DNA of 64,000 bases from Bacteroidaceae bacterium (GCA_017507105.1 JAFWBM010000003.1:17317-81316), one strand, 5' to 3'. Positions 51,244 to 60,937 are shown, counted from the first letter of the stretch. Numbers and translations: made by a program. Notes: generated by a model not told the origin, from the sequence alone.

Positions 51244-52923
51244 TTACTTAAAAACATGTTTTCCATAATCAACTTCCATCAATTGATAAAAGTATTTTTC
51301 TCCTTGAATACGCTTTTCAAAATTTTCATAACTGCGTTTTTCTTGCGGTGTCCAAGAAGCCTCTGCAACAGCTGCAAGACGCGGTAAGATTAGGTATTGA
51401 AGATGATCTACTGTTTCCACCCACTCACTCCAGAAGTTTGCTTGCACACCCAGATATCTGTTTTGCAACTCTTTAGGAACATCTTTCATTGGAACATAAC
51501 TATAAACAGCCTCCAAAGTTTCAGTTCCGGTTCCCTGCGAGTGGGGTTCCGTTGGAAGGTTCGATTGTTTACGGTTTATGTAATATGGTATCTGTGGAGT
51601 GAGAATAGTATACATTCCACGCGATGCAGCCTCTTTCGCGGCATTATTGGCACCTATCCATGCCATTATTGCAATATCATTACCCAGCAAAACTGTATTA
51701 CCATGTAACACCTCGTTCCAAAAAATCAAACATCGTTGTTTCTCTATTGGTTTCTGTGCTATATGCTCTTTAATCTGGGAATAGAATTTTATCTGCAAGT
51801 CACGATAATTGGTTGAACCCATCTCTTTTAACAAAGCAGCGCAATCCTCATTCCTTTCCCATTTGTTTGTGGGACATTCATCACCACCCAAATGTATATA
51901 TTTATATGGAAAGATATCTGTAAGTTCATCTATGATATCTTTAGCAAACTGTATAGCAAGCGGATTGGATACATTTATAACATCTGTCGATACACCTTGC
52001 CATAACCATACTTCGTGTCTGTTTTCGGGATCGCATGCAAGTATCTCCGGATATGAGGCAATTGCAGCTTGTGAGTGTCCCGGTATATCTATTTCGGGAA
52101 TAATCTCTATGAATCTATCTCTTGCATACTTTACAATCTCTTTAATATCATTCTGCGTATAATATCCTCCATAGCTGATACCATCGGGTTTTACGTCGCC
52201 CCAACCAAGCACACGACTATTGCGCCATGCGCCCACCTCTGTCAACCTTGGATATTTTTTTATCTCTATTCTCCAACCCTGATCCTCGGTAAGATGCCAA
52301 TGAAAACGATTCATCTTGTATGCAGCCATTATATCTAATATTTTCTTGACAGCATCCTTTCCATAGAAGTGTCGACCTTCATCAAGCATAAAACCGCGCC
52401 ATGAGAATCGAGGTTTATCACTTATCTCAATCATAGGTATTCTCCACTCATTGATACTTTTGTCGGGCACTCCTGCCAATACATTTCGTGGCAGCAGTTG
52501 TTTTAGTGTCTGGAATGAATAGAATAGTCCTGCAGGTGTGGCAACGTAAATCTCTATTTTGTTCTCTTTCACGCCCAGTCTGTATTCCTCATCACTCATG
52601 GTAGAATCGACGTGCGTTACAATATGGACATCACCTTTCTTCTTATATTTTATAACGGGAACACCTTTTGTTTTAGTTATTTGTGGATGGCTCTTTTTAA
52701 TTTTTATACCTGTGGTATATTTCAATTCATCAACAAATGTATCTATGACATCAGAATATTGTTTGTTGTCCGTTTCGGGATAGCACATTACAACAACCTT
52801 ATTCTCCAATGTTATAAAACCTTGCAACTCCTTAACCTCGGCTGGCATTGGAATCAGTGATAGTTCTTGTGAATGTAATACTGCAGTAACCAAAAACAGT
52901 GAAAGGAAATAAAATATTCTCAT
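51244..52923 (-). CDS. GH20 beta-N-acetylhexosaminidase
   Basis: A 559-residue exported hexosaminidase. The ATG at 52923 is favoured over 52953 because it starts the signal peptide (MRIFYFLSLF...LHSQE). A GH20b domain (~22-165) precedes the TIM barrel (~170-545), with the active-site run HWHLTEDQGWRIEI (208-221), DIPGHSQA (279-286) and the catalytic Asp348-Glu349 in HLGGDECPTNKW. Unlike the GH20 at 22393, it ends with the barrel and has no binding domain. It lies 7 bases after an aminotransferase gene and is probably in the same transcript, though no metabolic link is obvious. Confidence 0.94.
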   Translation of the reverse strand: MRIFYFLSLFLVTAVLHSQELSLIPMPAEVKELQGFITLENKVVVMCYPETDNKQYSDVIDTFVDELKYTTGIKIKKSHPQITKTKGVPVIKYKKKGDVHIVTHVDSTMSDEEYRLGVKENKIEIYVATPAGLFYSFQTLKQLLPRNVLAGVPDKSINEWRIPMIEISDKPRFSWRGFMLDEGRHFYGKDAVKKILDIMAAYKMNRFHWHLTEDQGWRIEIKKYPRLTEVGAWRNSRVLGWGDVKPDGISYGGYYTQNDIKEIVKYARDRFIEIIPEIDIPGHSQAAIASYPEILACDPENRHEVWLWQGVSTDVINVSNPLAIQFAKDIIDELTDIFPYKYIHLGGDECPTNKWERNEDCAALLKEMGSTNYRDLQIKFYSQIKEHIAQKPIEKQRCLIFWNEVLHGNTVLLGNDIAIMAWIGANNAAKEAASRGMYTILTPQIPYYINRKQSNLPTEPHSQGTGTETLEAVYSYVPMKDVPKELQNRYLGVQANFWSEWVETVDHLQYLILPRLAAVAEASWTPQEKRSYENFEKRIQGEKYFYQLMEVDYGKHVFK

Positions 52924-52930
52924 ATAGTAC

Positions 52931-54238
52931 TTATTTTTTATGGTTTTTGTCAAAAAGGCTCAATCTCTCTTCGAGCATTGCATAATGATGTGGCTTGATA
53001 TTTGACGAACAGGCACGTATACCATTGCGAACACTTCCTGTGGTTGCAAGATCAATACCGCTTATACCGTAATAGAGAAGTTCTTTCAAAAGCTCTGCAC
53101 CGCTCATATTGCCATATCCTAGTGTAAAGAAAAATCCGTCACTTATAGGTTCGCTGTCATCCTTGTCATACACAATATGAAACCCATTTCGATATAGTAT
53201 CTCCTTGATTCTTTCGGTACGTAATGCGTACTCCTTTATATCACTCACAAAGTGGTAGTCACCATCTGATGCAGCCTTCAACATTGCTGCCATAGCATGC
53301 TGTGCCGAGTGTGATGCACCTGACGAGAATGTATAGAGGTATACATAAGCAAATGCAGCACCAAATCGGGCTATATTATACCTCTTTGACAATGCACTAT
53401 ATTGGCGTTCGTATAGTTTATCGGATATACATGCAATGGCAATACGTTGTCCGGCATAACTGAATATCTTGGATGCACTTATCAACAAAAGATAGTTATC
53501 GGTATACTTCGCAACAGAAGGTTGGAAAGGAGGCTCAAAAGGATGGCCCATATCCCGACGGAAATCCATTGTCATATATGCAAGATCCTCTATAACCACA
53601 ACATCATATTCCGTAGCCAAAGTACCTATCATCTCCAGTTCCTTCTCATTAAGACACATCCATGAGGGATTGTTAGGGCTTGAATAGAGGATTGCACATA
53701 TATTACCTTTTGACAGATAGCTCTCGACTTTGCTCTTCAATTTCTCCCCACGATATTCCGATAGGTCGAACGATGCTATATCCACCCCTATTACCTGTGC
53801 CTGCATCTTTTGAACGGGAAATCCCGGGTCTATGTATAGCACAGTATTGCGCTCCGGAAAGAGTTGCGAACATAGCATCAATGAAGCAAATGAGCCCTGC
53901 ATAGAACCAACAGTAGGTATACAGCCCGAGGGCTTTATATCTACATCAAGAAAAGCTTTCACAAAACGTGATGCCTGTTCTTTTACAGGTGCTATACCAT
54001 CAATTACAGGATATACCGATGCTACACCTTTCTCAAGTGCATCAATTTCGGCACTCACTCCAACTTGCGATGGAGGCAGCCCCGGTATACCCATCTCAAA
54101 ATGTATATACTCTACTCCGGTACGCTCTTCTACAGTACGAACAATGGCACCCACCTGACGGATGGATGCCTTTGCTATATCCTCAATCTCCAGTTCACTG
54201 ACAATTGAGTCGATAATCTGTGGGTCTATTACACTCAT
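52931..54238 (-). CDS. PLP-dependent aminotransferase, class I/II
   Basis: A 435-residue fold-type I enzyme. Seen: a GSMQGSFASLML segment that binds the cofactor phosphate (~111-122), SSPNNPSW (186-193), Asp218 in VIEDLAYM and the PLP-binding Lys257 in SASKIFSYAGQRIA. The N-terminal ~40 residues form an extra helical part. Relatives are annotated as aspartate or aromatic aminotransferases; the substrate cannot be fixed. It starts a two-gene unit with the GH20 hexosaminidase, 71 bases after the ettA stop codon. Confidence 0.88.
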   Translation of the reverse strand: MSVIDPQIIDSIVSELEIEDIAKASIRQVGAIVRTVEERTGVEYIHFEMGIPGLPPSQVGVSAEIDALEKGVASVYPVIDGIAPVKEQASRFVKAFLDVDIKPSGCIPTVGSMQGSFASLMLCSQLFPERNTVLYIDPGFPVQKMQAQVIGVDIASFDLSEYRGEKLKSKVESYLSKGNICAILYSSPNNPSWMCLNEKELEMIGTLATEYDVVVIEDLAYMTMDFRRDMGHPFEPPFQPSVAKYTDNYLLLISASKIFSYAGQRIAIACISDKLYERQYSALSKRYNIARFGAAFAYVYLYTFSSGASHSAQHAMAAMLKAASDGDYHFVSDIKEYALRTERIKEILYRNGFHIVYDKDDSEPISDGFFFTLGYGNMSGAELLKELLYYGISGIDLATTGSVRNGIRACSSNIKPHHYAMLEERLSLFDKNHKK

Positions 54239-54309
54239 ACTTTAATTATTGATTGTTTAACCCCTATTTTACACTCATATAATTCTCTATAAACGCTTGA
54301 CTATAGGAA

Positions 54310-56007
54310 TTAATCTTCCATTAGTTTACGGTATCTTGCCTTTTTGGGTTCTTCTATACCTAGACGTTTCATCTTGTGCTCCTCGTAATCGGAATATGAG
54401 CCCTCGTAACTATACACATTACCGTCGCCTTCGAACGCAATAATATGTGTACATATACGATCAAGGAACCAACGGTCGTGGCTGATAACAACTGCACATC
54501 CGGCAAAGTTCTCGAGACCCTCTTCCAAAGCACGCAAGGTATTTACATCAATGTCGTTTGTAGGCTCGTCAAGCAACAACACATTTCCACCCTCTTTTAA
54601 TGCCATAGCAAGATGCAGGCGATTACGCTCACCACCTGACAAAACTCCACATTTCTTCTCCTGATCGGCTCCCGAAAAGTTGAAACGCGACAGATATGCA
54701 CGAACATTTATCTCCTTGCTACCAAGTCGCATAAGTTCATTCCCCTGACTCATAACCTCATATACACTTTTGTCGGCAACTATATCCTTGTGATTCTGGT
54801 CGACATATGCAAGCTTTACTGTCTCACCGACCTCGAATGTACCTCCGTCGGGAGTTTCAAGCCCCATTATCATGCGGAAAAGAGTTGTCTTACCGGCACC
54901 ATTAGGACCTATTACACCAACAATGCCGTTAGGAGGTAATGTGAAGTTAAGATCGGTAAAGAGGGTCTTGTTGCCAAATGATTTTGCAAGATGGTCGGCA
55001 ATTATCACCTTATTACCCAAACGTGGACCATTGGGAATGAAAATCTCCAGTTTCTCCTCACGTTCTTTCTGGTCTTCATTCAACATTCTCTCATATGAAT
55101 TAAGACGAGCCTTACCTTTGGCCTGACGAGCTTTTGGTGCCATACGTACCCACTCCAACTCGCGCTCAAGCGACTTACGACGCTTGCTTGCACTCTTCTC
55201 CTCTTGCTCCATTCTCTTTGTTTTTTGGTCTAGCCATGATGAGTAGTTCCCTTGCCAGGGTATACCCTCGCCACGATCAAGTTCAAGAATCCATCCTGCA
55301 ACATCATCCAGGAAGTAGCGGTCGTGAGTTACAGCAATAACCGTACCTTCATACTGATTAAGATGCTGCTCCAACCAATCTATGCTCTCTGCATCAAGAT
55401 GGTTGGTCGGCTCATCGAGCAACAGGACATCGGGTTTCTGCAACAAAAGACGGCACAAAGCAACACGACGGCGTTCACCACCGGACAAGTGGTCGACAAG
55501 CTCATCAGGAGCCGGACAACGCAATGCTGCCATTGCACGTTCCAACTTACTGTCAAGATTCCATGCATCAGTAGCATCTATTACGTCTTGAAGTTCGGCT
55601 TGACGAGCAAAGAGTTCATTCATTTTGTTCTCGTCTTCATAATATTCGGGAAGACCAAATTTCTGGTTGATTTCTTCATACTCGGCAAGAGCATCAACAG
55701 TCGCTTGAACACCCTCTTTTACACACTCCATAACAGTCTTTCCATCCTGTAGCTGAGGATCTTGAGGCAAATAGCCAACTGAATACCCGGGCGACCACAC
55801 GACATTGCCTTGATAATCATTATCAAGACCGGCAATAATCTTCATGAGAGTAGATTTACCGGCACCGTTCATACCTACAATACCTATTTTAGCTCCATAA
55901 AAGAACGAGAGATAGATATTCTTCAGAATCTGTTTATTTGTCTGCTTGATGGTTTTGCTGAGTCCAACCATCGAAAAGATAATTTTCTTATCGTCTACTG
56001 TTGCCAT
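54310..56007 (-). CDS. ettA: Energy-dependent translational throttle protein EttA
   Basis: ABC-F ATPase that binds the ribosomal E site and gates entry into elongation according to ATP level. The 565 residues contain two ABC domains: Walker A GMNGAGKS (45-52), signature LSGGE and DEPTNHLD; then GPNGAGKT, LSGGE and DEPTNDID, the last being typical of EttA. The interdomain linker carries KSASKRRKSLERELEWVRMAPKARQAKGKARL (KARQAKGKARL is diagnostic). A one-mismatch -7 box (TATCTTCG, 56075-56082, minus strand) lies 68 bases before the start. The rest of the 200-base gap to the radical SAM gene is without visible genes. Confidence 0.95.
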   Translation of the reverse strand: MATVDDKKIIFSMVGLSKTIKQTNKQILKNIYLSFFYGAKIGIVGMNGAGKSTLMKIIAGLDNDYQGNVVWSPGYSVGYLPQDPQLQDGKTVMECVKEGVQATVDALAEYEEINQKFGLPEYYEDENKMNELFARQAELQDVIDATDAWNLDSKLERAMAALRCPAPDELVDHLSGGERRRVALCRLLLQKPDVLLLDEPTNHLDAESIDWLEQHLNQYEGTVIAVTHDRYFLDDVAGWILELDRGEGIPWQGNYSSWLDQKTKRMEQEEKSASKRRKSLERELEWVRMAPKARQAKGKARLNSYERMLNEDQKEREEKLEIFIPNGPRLGNKVIIADHLAKSFGNKTLFTDLNFTLPPNGIVGVIGPNGAGKTTLFRMIMGLETPDGGTFEVGETVKLAYVDQNHKDIVADKSVYEVMSQGNELMRLGSKEINVRAYLSRFNFSGADQEKKCGVLSGGERNRLHLAMALKEGGNVLLLDEPTNDIDVNTLRALEEGLENFAGCAVVISHDRWFLDRICTHIIAFEGDGNVYSYEGSYSDYEEHKMKRLGIEEPKKARYRKLMED

Positions 56008-56207
56008 ATTATAAGTTTATTGTTGTTAATCATAAAATCATGCCTCCACTAGGGCATAGCAGAAATTTATTTCGCGAAGATACGGAAAAATGTACAAAGA
56101 TTAAGGAGGTGCTTGAAATTCTTTCAAAAAAGTTGGAAAGAACCACATAAAATACAATGATATATGTTTGATAGAACCATAAAGACAATTGACAAAACAG
56201 CAGTTTA

Positions 56208-56891
56208 TCATCCAACACCCAAATCGGTATTACCAATAAGTACCTCAATACCATCTTCATCTTTCAAAAACGGGTATATCTCTTTAACAAACCACCCGAC
56301 AAGTTCATCGTCGCGTCGAACATCAGTCCCATTATTACAGAACAGATTTACACTAAAATACTCGAAATATCTCTTTGCTGCAGCAATGTCACTTATTATC
56401 CTTTCCCGGTTATCACCTACTGTACAACATAACAGACATACTCCACTAAAGTAACGCGCTACATCCTCAGGAGTGACACACTCGGGAATACCCTTGTTCC
56501 AACTGCTGCGTAAAAAAGGATCAAAACTCTCAATACCACAACGGAACTTTACTTTTGCCGGAGCAAACTGCAAGGCAAAAGTATCCAGACGATTACGATA
56601 CATATAATGTGCTTCGAACCATAGAGTGTGGATGTTTTTCTCCTTTACAACACTCTTTATGTCTTCTATTGTCGCACTATCGAGTTCCATAGCTGAACCT
56701 GAATTAATTATATCCAGCACACCGTATTTGCCTGTAACACATTCCAGCACCTTCTTATTAACGGAATATGGATTGCTGCACACATCTGTATGATAATTGC
56801 AGAAAGTACATTTGCGCCAACGGCATCCAGTACCTTGAAGCAACAGAAACTCACGTGGCATTTTCGTGTCTATGATGGAGTATCTATCCAT
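56208..56891 (-). CDS. Small radical SAM protein beside a YhhQ transporter (QueL-like candidate)
   Basis: A 227-residue protein with an N-terminal iron-sulfur motif C23-x4-C28-x2-C31 (CRWRKCTFC), one residue longer than the usual radical SAM spacing. A partial TIM-barrel pattern follows, with INSGSAMELD near 63-72 and later FRCGIESFD. It is shorter than most radical SAM enzymes and has no SPASM or TRAM domain. Its start overlaps the end of the YhhQ-type queuosine-precursor transporter gene by 8 bases, so the products probably act in one pathway. Some gut bacteria salvage queuine with a radical SAM lyase (QueL) and a YhhQ transporter; this pair is a candidate for that, by context only. Confidence 0.75.
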   Translation of the reverse strand: MDRYSIIDTKMPREFLLLQGTGCRWRKCTFCNYHTDVCSNPYSVNKKVLECVTGKYGVLDIINSGSAMELDSATIEDIKSVVKEKNIHTLWFEAHYMYRNRLDTFALQFAPAKVKFRCGIESFDPFLRSSWNKGIPECVTPEDVARYFSGVCLLCCTVGDNRERIISDIAAAKRYFEYFSVNLFCNNGTDVRRDDELVGWFVKEIYPFLKDEDGIEVLIGNTDLGVG

Positions 56892-57567
56892 TGCGTCGTT
56901 CCTTTAATATCATGCGTTTGAGCCCCACTATAGCTGCATAAGCCATTGGAGTACCAAAGAACACCTCTATACACAATTTCATAAAGTACTGAAAAACAAT
57001 CATCATCAATAGATCTCGTGTAGTAAGAGTGCCAAGAAATGCAATAAGTACAAAAGGCACTGTATCAAGCATGTATCCTACAACAGAACTACCAATAGTA
57101 CGTACCCACAGCAGACGTCCTTTTGTAAGGTTCTTAATCTTCTCCATAAGCCAAGCATTGGAAAGTTCACCCAATAGAAAACCAACAAGTGAGCCAATCA
57201 CAATTCTAGGTACGTACGTAAAGATTGTGTTATATGATACAGCCGAAGCATCAAGATAGTCGAGTGATGGGAGCCACACTCCAACCTGCGTACACACTAC
57301 CATCAAGATATTACAGAAAAACGTCAGCCATATAACCTTGCGAGCGGTTCGATAACCCCATATCTCAGTGAGGACATCACCTAGCATATATGCAAAAGGG
57401 AAAGTTATTGTACCTGCGTCGAAATAGAATAATCCCAAGAAACCAATGACCTTGACAGCCATCACATTCGACACCAAATAAAGAGTAACAAAAAGAGCCG
57501 TAACAACAAGTAGCGGCATATTGTCGCCTGTTCGGTTTTTGAAAGGGTTTTCCGATACCTTATCCAT
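56884..57567 (-). CDS. YhhQ/QueT-type queuosine precursor transporter
   Basis: A 227-residue inner-membrane protein with about six hydrophobic segments, matching the YhhQ (vitamin-uptake-like) family, which imports preQ0/preQ1 or queuine for tRNA modification. Marks: NVMAVKVIGFLGLFYFDAGTITFPFAYMLGDVLTEIWGYR (FPFAYMLGDVLTEIWG is diagnostic) and the later GYMLDTVPFV. An upstream ATG at 57588 is in frame, but it overlaps the expected start of transcription from the -7 box at 57590-57597, so the ATG at 57567 is chosen. It overlaps the radical SAM gene by 8 bases. Confidence 0.92.
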   Translation of the reverse strand: MDKVSENPFKNRTGDNMPLLVVTALFVTLYLVSNVMAVKVIGFLGLFYFDAGTITFPFAYMLGDVLTEIWGYRTARKVIWLTFFCNILMVVCTQVGVWLPSLDYLDASAVSYNTIFTYVPRIVIGSLVGFLLGELSNAWLMEKIKNLTKGRLLWVRTIGSSVVGYMLDTVPFVLIAFLGTLTTRDLLMMIVFQYFMKLCIEVFFGTPMAYAAIVGLKRMILKERRNG

Positions 57568-57589
57568 AACATTTATTATAATTTGCATG

Positions 57590-57597
57590 CAAAGATA
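57590..57597 (-). promoter_or_regulatory. -7 box of the YhhQ gene
   Basis: TATCTTTG on the minus strand matches TAnnTTTG exactly, 22 bases before the chosen ATG at 57567. On the plus strand TAATTTTG (57610-57617) may serve the divergent M3 peptidase gene. Confidence 0.6.
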
Positions 57598-57668
57598 GAG
57601 TTTTTTATGTAATTTTGTAGCTTATTATATAACATAAAAATAAACATTTTCACAAAACTAACATTTAT

Positions 57669-59765
57669 ATGAAGAAAACAATTCTCACATCACTAACAGC
57701 AATCATTATGATGACACAAATTTCATGTGGCGGCGAAAAGAGCATTGCAATTCTCAATGAAAGCAAAGCACCATTTGGAGCACCCGAATTCCACTTGTAC
57801 GAAACTACCGATTATCTCGAAGCCTTCAAGATTGGCATAGCAGAGAAACGTGCCGATATAAAGAAGATTATCGAAAACAAAGAAGAACCAACATTCGCAA
57901 ACACCATTGACGCCCTAGAACTGAGCGGAAAGAGACTCGGTAAGGTGTCATCAATATTCTTCAACCTTAACGAGAGCAACAATTCTCCCGAAATGGTAGA
58001 GGTGGAGAACGCAGTAACACCTTTGCTTACAGAACTCAGCGGATATATTTTCATGAACGATTCGCTGTTTGCACGTATACGCACACTCTATGATAACAAA
58101 ACTTCACTAGGATTGAATGAAGAGCAATTGATTGTATTGGAAAATTATTATCAACAGTTTGTACGTGGCGGTGCATTATTGAATGAGCAGGACAAGACTA
58201 CCCTGCTTGATTTAAATACAAAGTTGAGTCTTGCGTCAATTGAGTTCGGGAACAATCTTCTTGCAGATGGCAAGGATTTCAAGTTGCTTATTACTGATGA
58301 AGCCGACCTTAGCGGACTGCCTCAAGCCGTACGTGATGCAGCAGCAGAAACAGCAAAGGCTGAGGGAAGTGAAGGTTGGCTCTTTACACTCGACAAACCC
58401 AGTTGTATACCCTTCTTGCAGTATGCCGACAACCGCGACCTACGCGAAAAGATATATAAGGCATACTATGGACGTGGCAACAACGAGAATAAATACAATA
58501 ACAAAGATGTAATACGTCGCATATTGCAGTTGCGCCAACAGAAAGCAAAACTTCTTGGATTTGACAACTATGCCGAATTTGTCCTGGACGAAAAGATGGC
58601 AAAAACAGTAGAGGCTGCCGACAACCTGCTCATGAGCATCTGGAAACCGGCTGTAGAACGTGCTAAAGAAGAGAGAGATAATCTGCAAGCAATGATTAAG
58701 GCCGATGGTGGCAATTTTAAGCTAGAGGGTTGGGACTGGTTCTATTACACCGAGAAATTACGCATGCAGAAGTATGCACTCAACGATGCAGAGATTAAGC
58801 CCTATTTCCAACTCGAGAATGTTCTTGCTGGTGCATTCGATTGTGCAAATCGCCTATATCACGTAAACTTCACCGAGCGCACTGACATTCCTACATACTA
58901 CGATGGAGTAAGAACATTCGAGGTTACCGATAAAGATGGTAACCATCTTGCAGTATTCTATACCGATTTCTTCCCACGCGCAAGCAAACGCAGTGGTGCA
59001 TGGATGACAGAGTTTGTTACACAAAGAAATATCGCAGGTGAGGATGTGCGTCCTATGGTTGTCAACGTATGTAATTTTACAGCACCTACAGGTGATACTC
59101 CTGCACTCCTTAACATAGACGAGACACGTACCTTGTTCCATGAGTTTGGACACGCACTTCATGGTATGCTCACACAAACACACTATCCTATGGTTGCCGG
59201 AACAAGTGTTAAGCACGACTTTGTTGAGTTGTTCTCACAGATAAACGAGAAATGGTCGGTAGAGCCCGAAGTTCTTCGTACATATGCAAAACATTACAAG
59301 ACAGGAGAGATAATCCCCGACTCATTGATAGAGAAGATGCAGCGTAGCGCTCACTTCAATTTGGGATTTGAGACAAGCGAACTTGTAGCGGCAGCCCTGC
59401 TCGACCTACGCATGCATACCATTGACGATTATAGCAACTTCGACTGTGATCAATTTGAGAATGAGGTGCGTAAAGAACTTGGCTTTATCCCCGAGATAGA
59501 ATACAGATACTGTAGTACAAACTTTGCACATGTATTCAGTGGCGGATATGCAGTCGGCTATTACGCTTATCTGTGGGCCGAGGTCTTGGACTGCGATGCA
59601 TTTGAGCTTTTCAAACAGCGTGGTTTGTTCGATGCGGAGACAGCTGCATCATTCAAGCAGTTGTTGGAGATGGGTGGCAGCAAAGACCCCATGCGCGAAT
59701 ATGTACGTTTTCGCGGCGCCCAGCCCAACCCCGATGCTCTGCTTCGTGTACGTGGACTTAAATAA
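57669..59765 (+). CDS. dcp: M3 family peptidyl-dipeptidase (Dcp-like), lipoprotein
   Basis: A 698-residue zinc metallopeptidase. The signal peptide carries a lipobox (TQISC, Cys20), so it is probably anchored in the envelope rather than cytoplasmic as E. coli Dcp. The zinc site is intact: HEFGH at 491-495, with the third ligand Glu520 in HDFVEL. Other family marks are DFFPRASKRSGAWM and YRYCSTNFAHVFSGGYAVGYYAYLW (FAHVFSGGYAVGYY is the substrate-binding part). The length matches Dcp (about 680). It removes C-terminal dipeptides from peptides, a nutritional role. The C_GCAxxG_C_C gene follows 12 bases downstream. Confidence 0.94.
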   Translation: MKKTILTSLTAIIMMTQISCGGEKSIAILNESKAPFGAPEFHLYETTDYLEAFKIGIAEKRADIKKIIENKEEPTFANTIDALELSGKRLGKVSSIFFNLNESNNSPEMVEVENAVTPLLTELSGYIFMNDSLFARIRTLYDNKTSLGLNEEQLIVLENYYQQFVRGGALLNEQDKTTLLDLNTKLSLASIEFGNNLLADGKDFKLLITDEADLSGLPQAVRDAAAETAKAEGSEGWLFTLDKPSCIPFLQYADNRDLREKIYKAYYGRGNNENKYNNKDVIRRILQLRQQKAKLLGFDNYAEFVLDEKMAKTVEAADNLLMSIWKPAVERAKEERDNLQAMIKADGGNFKLEGWDWFYYTEKLRMQKYALNDAEIKPYFQLENVLAGAFDCANRLYHVNFTERTDIPTYYDGVRTFEVTDKDGNHLAVFYTDFFPRASKRSGAWMTEFVTQRNIAGEDVRPMVVNVCNFTAPTGDTPALLNIDETRTLFHEFGHALHGMLTQTHYPMVAGTSVKHDFVELFSQINEKWSVEPEVLRTYAKHYKTGEIIPDSLIEKMQRSAHFNLGFETSELVAAALLDLRMHTIDDYSNFDCDQFENEVRKELGFIPEIEYRYCSTNFAHVFSGGYAVGYYAYLWAEVLDCDAFELFKQRGLFDAETAASFKQLLEMGGSKDPMREYVRFRGAQPNPDALLRVRGLK

Positions 59766-59777
59766 ATTATTAGCACT

Positions 59778-60242
59778 ATGAACATGGACGAAAGAATAGA
59801 ACTTGCTGTATCCCTCTTTAAAGAGGGGTACAATTGTTCCCAATCTGTTGTTGCAGCCTTTGCCGATATGTACGGATTCACACGCGAACAAGCACTTAAA
59901 ATGGCTGCATCATTTGGTGGAGGTATAGGCCGCATGCGCCAGACATGCGGTGCCGCATGTGGCTTATTCCTGGTAGCCGGATTGGAGACCGGATGTACAG
60001 ATGGAAAAAACAGAGAAGGAAAAGAGGCTAACTATAAACTCGTACAACAGTTAGCTGCAGAATTTGAGAAAAGAAACGGAGCGCTAATGTGCAACAGACT
60101 GCTTGGACTTGAAAAGAATGCACCCACTCCTGCTACTCCCGAGGCACGTACCGACGAATATTATAAGAAACGTCCATGTGTAAAAATAGTAGAAGAAGCA
60201 GCACGTATTTGGGCCGAATACCTGCAAAATATAGAGAAATAA
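59778..60242 (+). CDS. C_GCAxxG_C_C family protein
   Basis: A 154-residue protein with the spaced-cysteine pattern of the C_GCAxxG_C_C family: YNCSQSVVAAF with Cys20, SFGGGIGRMRQTCGAACG with Cys57 and Cys61, Cys73, and later cysteines in CNRLLG and KRPCVKIV. It has no signal peptide. Members are probable redox or metal-binding proteins of anaerobes; no activity is established to my knowledge. It lies 12 bases after the M3 peptidase gene and likely shares its transcript. A second in-frame ATG (59784) is also possible. Confidence 0.88.
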   Translation: MNMDERIELAVSLFKEGYNCSQSVVAAFADMYGFTREQALKMAASFGGGIGRMRQTCGAACGLFLVAGLETGCTDGKNREGKEANYKLVQQLAAEFEKRNGALMCNRLLGLEKNAPTPATPEARTDEYYKKRPCVKIVEEAARIWAEYLQNIEK

Positions 60243-60284
60243 TAACTTTTTCTTATTAAATTTGCTGAAAATCATACAATTTCA

Positions 60285-60314
60285 TTGCATTTTCAAAAAA
60301 AAGCAGTACCTTTG
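60285..60314 (+). promoter_or_regulatory. Promoter of the small winged-helix gene
   Basis: TTG (60285-60287), a 19-base spacer and TACCTTTG (60307-60314) match the Bacteroidota promoter pattern fully. It predicts a leader of about 120 bases before the ATG at 60441. Confidence 0.8.
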
Positions 60315-60440
60315 CACACGTTTAAGATACGCCCTATCACGACATGGGATTTTTTGTGAATAGTAAAACAAATTCACTGAATTGTATCGAGATAATAGAA
60401 AAGAACTATATTAGTGTTGAATTAAAACTTTATTAGAATT

Positions 60441-60638
60441 ATGAAAGAAATGGCTGGTGAATTTGCAGGTCGCATTTGGAACGCCCTCAATGAAACAGAA
60501 GGTCTCACTCTTAAAGAGATCAAGAAAGCAACAAAGCTGAAAGACAAAGAACTATATTTGGGTCTCGGTTGGCTTCTCCGCGAGGATAAGATCTTCAACT
60601 GCGTTGCAGGTGAGGAGGAGATCTTCGCTCTTAAGTAA
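60441..60638 (+). CDS. Small winged-helix-like protein (DUF2582 type)
   Basis: A 65-residue acidic protein consisting of one helix-turn-helix fold: AGRIWNALNETEGLTLKEIKKATKLKDKELYLGLGWLLREDKI and a final beta hairpin (IFNCVAGEEEIFALK). It matches the winged-helix family PF10771/DUF2582, common and conserved in Bacteroidota. It has a consensus promoter and a perfect terminator, so it should be well expressed and transcribed alone. DNA binding is not assured: the fold is also used for protein contacts, and few basic residues face the expected recognition helix. Confidence 0.85.
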   Translation: MKEMAGEFAGRIWNALNETEGLTLKEIKKATKLKDKELYLGLGWLLREDKIFNCVAGEEEIFALK

Positions 60639-60652
60639 GAAGTACCCTTTCA

Positions 60653-60700
60653 ATAATAAAAGCGACAGACTTTAAATTCAAAGTCTGTCGCTTTTATTAT
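60653..60700. terminator. Terminator after the winged-helix gene
   Basis: Perfect 21-bp arms (60653-60673 and 60680-60700, core AAAGCGACAGACTTT) close a 6-base loop, with A- and T-rich ends: a strong bidirectional hairpin 14 bases after the stop. Confidence 0.85.
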
Positions 60701-60785
60701 ATAGCTTCCATTGTATACTCCATTCGAATATGCGACAATAGTGTTATATTATTTTGAGGTTAGACAATAAACAACCTGATAAAAA

Positions 60786-60816
60786 TTGTACAAATCAAGA
60801 ATAGAAACTACTTTTG
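60786..60816 (+). promoter_or_regulatory. Promoter of the third GH20 gene
   Basis: TTG (60786-60788), a 20-base spacer and TACTTTTG (60809-60816) match the -33/-7 pattern. It lies 121 bases before the ATG. Nothing else is evident in the gap 60701-60937. Confidence 0.75.
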
Positions 60817-60937
60817 TGTAAATGCAATATAGTTCCGTTCATATAGGAATATATATAGATTTATCGTAAATAGCTTCACTGCCTATACCATAAGATGAAT
60901 CTAATTAGCAATACATAACAAAATTCGAATTATACAT

